DNA from: an uncultured Treponema sp.
Lineage (GTDB): Bacteria; Spirochaetota; Spirochaetia; Treponematales; Treponemataceae
Length of the DNA stretch: 8,114 bases
Assembly: GCA_905236315.1 (NCBI GenBank)
Contig: CAJOPO010000310.1
Span: 1-8,114 of the forward strand
Direction: 5' to 3'
The translations under genes and the position numbers were made by a program. The notes under the pieces were generated by a model. It was not told the DNA's origin. It was given only the letters and a program-made list of their open reading frames with translations, and did no database searches. Positions 4,938 through 8,114 of the stretch are shown here, in pieces (the first letter of the stretch is position 1; the number at the start of each line of letters is the position of its first letter).

Positions 4938-7055
4938 ATGGAAGAAGTTACATCTATTTTTGGTGAAAATGTTTTTAATGAAACTGTTATGAAGGCAAGG
5001 CTCCCTAAAGAAACGTACAAAAGCCTTATGAAAACAATTCAAGGCGGAGAAAAATTAGACGCATCCGTTGCTAATGTGGTTGCAAATGCAATGAAAGATT
5101 GGGCTGTAGAAAAAGGAGCAACCCATTACACGCACTGGTTTCAACCTTTAACAGGAATTACGGCAGAAAAGCATGATAGTTTTATTGCCCCTACAACAGA
5201 TGGAAAAATAATTATGGAATTTAGTGGCAAGGAACTTGTTCAAGGGGAACCTGACGCCTCTAGTTTTCCAAGCGGCGGAATTAGGGCTACATTTGAAGCG
5301 CGAGGCTATACGGCATGGGACCCTACAAGCTATGCCTTTATAAAAGATGGTACTCTTTGTATTCCTACAGCATTTTGCTCTTACACAGGTGAAGCCTTAG
5401 ACAAAAAGACCCCTCTCTTACGCTCTATGCAAGCTATTAGCAAGCAAGCGGTAAGAGTCCTTCACTTATTTGAAGGTAATGAAAATGTAACAAGTGTAAA
5501 AACCACAGTTGGTCCTGAACAAGAATATTTTTTAATAGATAAAAGCGTTTATGATAAAAGAGAAGATTTAATTTTTACAGGACGCACATTATTTGGCGCG
5601 AAATCTCCAAAGGGGCAAGAATTAGAAGACCATTATTTTGGTATGATAAAACCTCGTGTTCAAGCCTTTATGAAAGACTTAAATAAAGAACTTTGGAAGT
5701 TAGGGATTCTTGCCAAAACAGAACACAATGAAGTAGCTCCATCTCAGCATGAATTGGCACCTATCTTTTCTACTACCAATATTGCCTGCGACCATAACCA
5801 ACTTACAATGGAGATGATGAAAAAAGTTGCTGCTAAGCACGGAATGGTTTGCCTCTTGCATGAAAAGCCTTTTGCAGGCGTAAATGGTAGCGGAAAGCAT
5901 AATAACTGGTCAATTTCTACAAACACAGGAAAAAATCTTCTTGACCCAGGAGCCACTCCAGAAAGCAATGCACAATTCCTTTTATTTTTATGTGCCGTAA
6001 TTAAGGCTGTTGATGAATATCAAGATTTGTTACGTATTTCTGTAGCTAGCGCAGGTAATGACCACAGACTTGGAGCTAATGAAGCACCTCCTGCAATTAT
6101 TTCTATCTTTTTGGGAGAGGAACTTAGCGAGATTTTAGAATGTATAGAAGAGGGGAAGCCTTATGGTACTCATAAAAAAGAAAAAATGCAAATAGGTGTT
6201 ACGGTTCTTCCTGAATTCAACAAAGACACCACAGACAGAAACCGCACTTCACCCTTTGCTTTTACAGGAAATAAATTTGAATTCCGTATGTTAGGCTCTA
6301 GTGAATCCATAGCATGTGCAAATGTTTTCTTAAATACTGTTGTAGCAGAAGAACTTTCTCAATTTGCAGATGTTCTTGAAAAGTCTGCAAACTTTAAAGC
6401 AGATTTACACGAGCTTATTCTAAAAACTATAAAGGAGCACAAGAGAATTATTTTTAACGGAAATGGTTATGATGATTCTTGGGTACATGAAGCAGAAAAA
6501 CGTGGACTTTATAATCTAAAATCTACTCCAGAAGCTTTGCGTCATATCCTTGATGAAAAAAACGTAAAGGTTTTTGAAAAGTTTGGTGTATATAGTAAGG
6601 TGGAACTTGTTAGTCGTTATGAAATACATAATGAAAACTATTCAAAAATCATAAACATAGAAGCAGAAACTATGCTAGAAATGGTTAGAAAAGATATTCT
6701 TCCTTGTGCAAGTAAGTATGCGGGTGAATTAGCGGAGAACATAAGTCTAAAAAACAGTGTGAGTTCTTTTGCAAACTCTAATATTGATTCTTCTTATGAA
6801 GTGGAAATGCTTAAGAAGAATTCTTCCCTTACTGCTTCTATTTTTAATAAGACATCTCAGCTTGAAGCAGATTTAATAGAAGCAAAACACATAGCCATAG
6901 GTGGTGATTCTGGAAAGACTGCAATGTTCTATCATGAAAAAGTTTTTGCAAGTATGAATAGTTTAAGAGCAAGTGTAGATGAGCTTGAATTAATCACCCC
7001 AAAAGAGTTATGGCCATATCCAAACTATGGAGATTTACTCTTTAGCGTAAGATAA
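4938..7055 (+). CDS. glnN: Type III glutamine synthetase (GlnN)
   Basis: 705 residues, the usual size of dodecameric GSIII, which makes glutamine from glutamate, ammonia and ATP in the cytoplasm. The N-terminal GSIII signature [16 protein letters not shown] lies at 67-82, with [16 protein letters not shown] at 99-114. The catalytic core shows [11 protein letters not shown] (191-201; metal-binding glutamates), [16 protein letters not shown] (260-275), [12 protein letters not shown] (314-325; ATP/metal histidine region) and [16 protein letters not shown] (374-389; the substrate-binding arginine region). [17 protein letters not shown] follows, then the long helical GSIII C-terminal extension ending [19 protein letters not shown]. 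The start at 4938 is set by AGAGGA seven bases upstream and by the family N-terminus (IFGENVFN). amt follows after 32 bases, making an ammonium uptake-and-assimilation operon. Its leader carries two attenuators and ANTAR-type hairpins, predicting nitrogen-responsive antitermination. The gene is intact, with no homopolymer breaks despite many A/T runs. Confidence 0.97.
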   Translation: MEEVTSIFGENVFNETVMKARLPKETYKSLMKTIQGGEKLDASVANVVANAMKDWAVEKGATHYTHWFQPLTGITAEKHDSFIAPTTDGKIIMEFSGKELVQGEPDASSFPSGGIRATFEARGYTAWDPTSYAFIKDGTLCIPTAFCSYTGEALDKKTPLLRSMQAISKQAVRVLHLFEGNENVTSVKTTVGPEQEYFLIDKSVYDKREDLIFTGRTLFGAKSPKGQELEDHYFGMIKPRVQAFMKDLNKELWKLGILAKTEHNEVAPSQHELAPIFSTTNIACDHNQLTMEMMKKVAAKHGMVCLLHEKPFAGVNGSGKHNNWSISTNTGKNLLDPGATPESNAQFLLFLCAVIKAVDEYQDLLRISVASAGNDHRLGANEAPPAIISIFLGEELSEILECIEEGKPYGTHKKEKMQIGVTVLPEFNKDTTDRNRTSPFAFTGNKFEFRMLGSSESIACANVFLNTVVAEELSQFADVLEKSANFKADLHELILKTIKEHKRIIFNGNGYDDSWVHEAEKRGLYNLKSTPEALRHILDEKNVKVFEKFGVYSKVELVSRYEIHNENYSKIINIEAETMLEMVRKDILPCASKYAGELAENISLKNSVSSFANSNIDSSYEVEMLKKNSSLTASIFNKTSQLEADLIEAKHIAIGGDSGKTAMFYHEKVFASMNSLRASVDELELITPKELWPYPNYGDLLFSVR

Positions 7056-7087
7056 AATCTTATAAAAAAAAAGAAACGAGGTAAAAA

Positions 7088-8114
7088 ATGAGTGATTTAT
7101 GGAGTGTATGGTTTTTAATAGGAGCTGCCTTTGTATTCTGGATGCAGGCTGGCTTTGCTATGGTAGAAACAGGTTTTACTAGAGCAAAAAATGCAGGAAA
7201 CATTATTATGAAAAACTTAATGGATTTCTGCATTGGAACTGTGATGTGGTTTTTGATAGGAGCTAGCTTTATGCTTTCTTATACAGACCCAGTAACAGGA
7301 GAAGTAAGTACAGGCATTTGGAGCGTTCTTGGTAAACCTGGATTTTCTGTATTTACGAATTACGCAAACTTTGATTTTTCAAATTTTGTTTTTAACTTAG
7401 TATTCTGTGCTACTACAGCAACCATTGTAAGTGGAGCAATGGCAGAGCGCACAAAATTTAGCTCGTATTGTATATATTCTGCCATAATCTCTGCCGTAAT
7501 TTATCCTATAGAAGCGCACTGGGTGTGGGGTGGCGGATTTTTAGCACAATGGGGCTTCCATGATTATGCGGGTTCTAACTGCATCCACATGGTAGGCGGA
7601 ATTTGCGCTTTAATAGGGGCTGCAATGGTAGGACCTCGCATTGGAAAGTTTACTCGTAACGCAAAAGGAGAGGTTACAAAGGTAAAGGCTTTTCCAGGCC
7701 ACAATCTTACTATAGGTGCACTTGGTGTATTCATATTATGGCTTGGTTGGTATGGCTTTAACGGAGCGGCTGCAACTGATGTTCCAACTTTAGGCTCTGT
7801 ATTTTTAACAACCACCGTTGCTCCAGCTGTTGCCACTGTTACTACAATGATATTTACTTGGATAAAGTATAAAAAGCCTGATGTGTCTATGTGCTTAAAC
7901 GCCTCTCTTGCAGGATTAGTCGCCATCACAGCTCCTTGCGATGTTACAGACTGTGCTGGAGCTGCTATTATAGGAGTTGTTTCTGGTCTTTTAGTTGTGT
8001 TTGGAATATGGCTTTTGGATTATAAATTACATATAGATGACCCTGTGGGAGCCGTTGCTGTGCACATGATGAATGGTATTTGGGGAACTATAGCAGTAGG
8101 GCTTTTTGCAACAG
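7088..8114 (+). CDS. amt: Amt-family ammonium channel (3' end outside window)
   Basis: The 342 visible residues form most of an 11-helix ammonium channel of the Amt/Mep/Rh family in the cytoplasmic membrane, supplying ammonium to the glutamine synthetase encoded just upstream. The opening MSDLWSVWFLIGAAFVFWMQ AGFAMVETGFTR is the standard first helix without a signal peptide. AHWVWGGG (143-150) and DYAGSNCIHMVGG (159-171) provide the conserved Asp159 and the first pore histidine His167. PGHNLTIGALGVFILWLGWY GFNGA (203-227) is the family signature. VAVHMMNGIWGTIAVGLF (323-340) provides the second pore histidine, His326. GAGGT at 7078-7082 lies five bases before ATG 7088. No terminator or promoter is seen in the 32-base gap from glnN, so the two are co-transcribed. 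Whether a P-II-like domain follows the channel cannot be seen. Confidence 0.96.
   Translation, partial: MSDLWSVWFLIGAAFVFWMQAGFAMVETGFTRAKNAGNIIMKNLMDFCIGTVMWFLIGASFMLSYTDPVTGEVSTGIWSVLGKPGFSVFTNYANFDFSNFVFNLVFCATTATIVSGAMAERTKFSSYCIYSAIISAVIYPIEAHWVWGGGFLAQWGFHDYAGSNCIHMVGGICALIGAAMVGPRIGKFTRNAKGEVTKVKAFPGHNLTIGALGVFILWLGWYGFNGAAATDVPTLGSVFLTTTVAPAVATVTTMIFTWIKYKKPDVSMCLNASLAGLVAITAPCDVTDCAGAAIIGVVSGLLVVFGIWLLDYKLHIDDPVGAVAVHMMNGIWGTIAVGLFAT

Noticed and set aside
5700..5968. Minus-strand open frames inside glnN, and similar ones at 1361-1651, 1668-1997, 2240-2440, 4119-4328 and 7564-7929
   Set aside because: They lie antisense to clearly conserved coding sequence, lack ribosome binding sites and encode no recognisable protein; they are shadow frames.
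1..8114. CRISPR array, tRNA or rRNA gene
   Set aside because: No regularly spaced direct repeats and no cloverleaf or conserved rRNA segments were found by eye on either strand.

Overview
The window is AT-rich bacterial DNA, apparently from a strict anaerobe of the clostridial or Treponema (spirochaete) kind. This placement rests on a type III glutamine synthetase (GlnN) paired with an Amt ammonium channel, on the AT-biased codon use, and on general resemblance of the surface-glycan proteins to gut anaerobes. I lean slightly to Treponema, but the window contains no taxonomic marker.

Left part, leftward (1-2836): three tightly overlapping genes resembling a cell-surface glycan or lipid-carrier sugar locus. 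In reading order they are a family 2 glycosyltransferase with a C-terminal membrane domain, broken by two homopolymer frameshifts; a radical SAM/SPASM protein; and a multi-pass membrane protein. The last of these appears to be cut near base 86 by the end of an insertion sequence.

Centre (2837-4108): a divergent intergenic region carries a chain of three abutting inverted repeats. It is followed by a rightward two-domain gene (Rossmann-like nucleotide-binding domain plus class I methyltransferase) with its own promoter.

Toxin-antitoxin remnant (4061-4693): a Phd/YefM antitoxin and a RelE/ParE toxin behind a near-consensus promoter. Both are disrupted, by an in-frame stop and by a homopolymer frameshift respectively.

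Right part (4760-8114): a nitrogen-assimilation operon, glnN then amt (amt runs off the edge). Its leader is the most interesting part of the window. A consensus-like promoter is followed by two consecutive terminator hairpins. Each terminator's 5' arm overlaps a small hairpin whose hexanucleotide loop has A at position 1 and G at position 4, the signature recognised by ANTAR-domain antiterminators (NasR/EutV type). This predicts that glnN-amt is controlled by processive antitermination in response to nitrogen status.

All three frameshifts lie in A/T homopolymers of 6-8 bases, and the single nonsense codon abuts one. Gene decay and consensus-sequence error both remain possible explanations.
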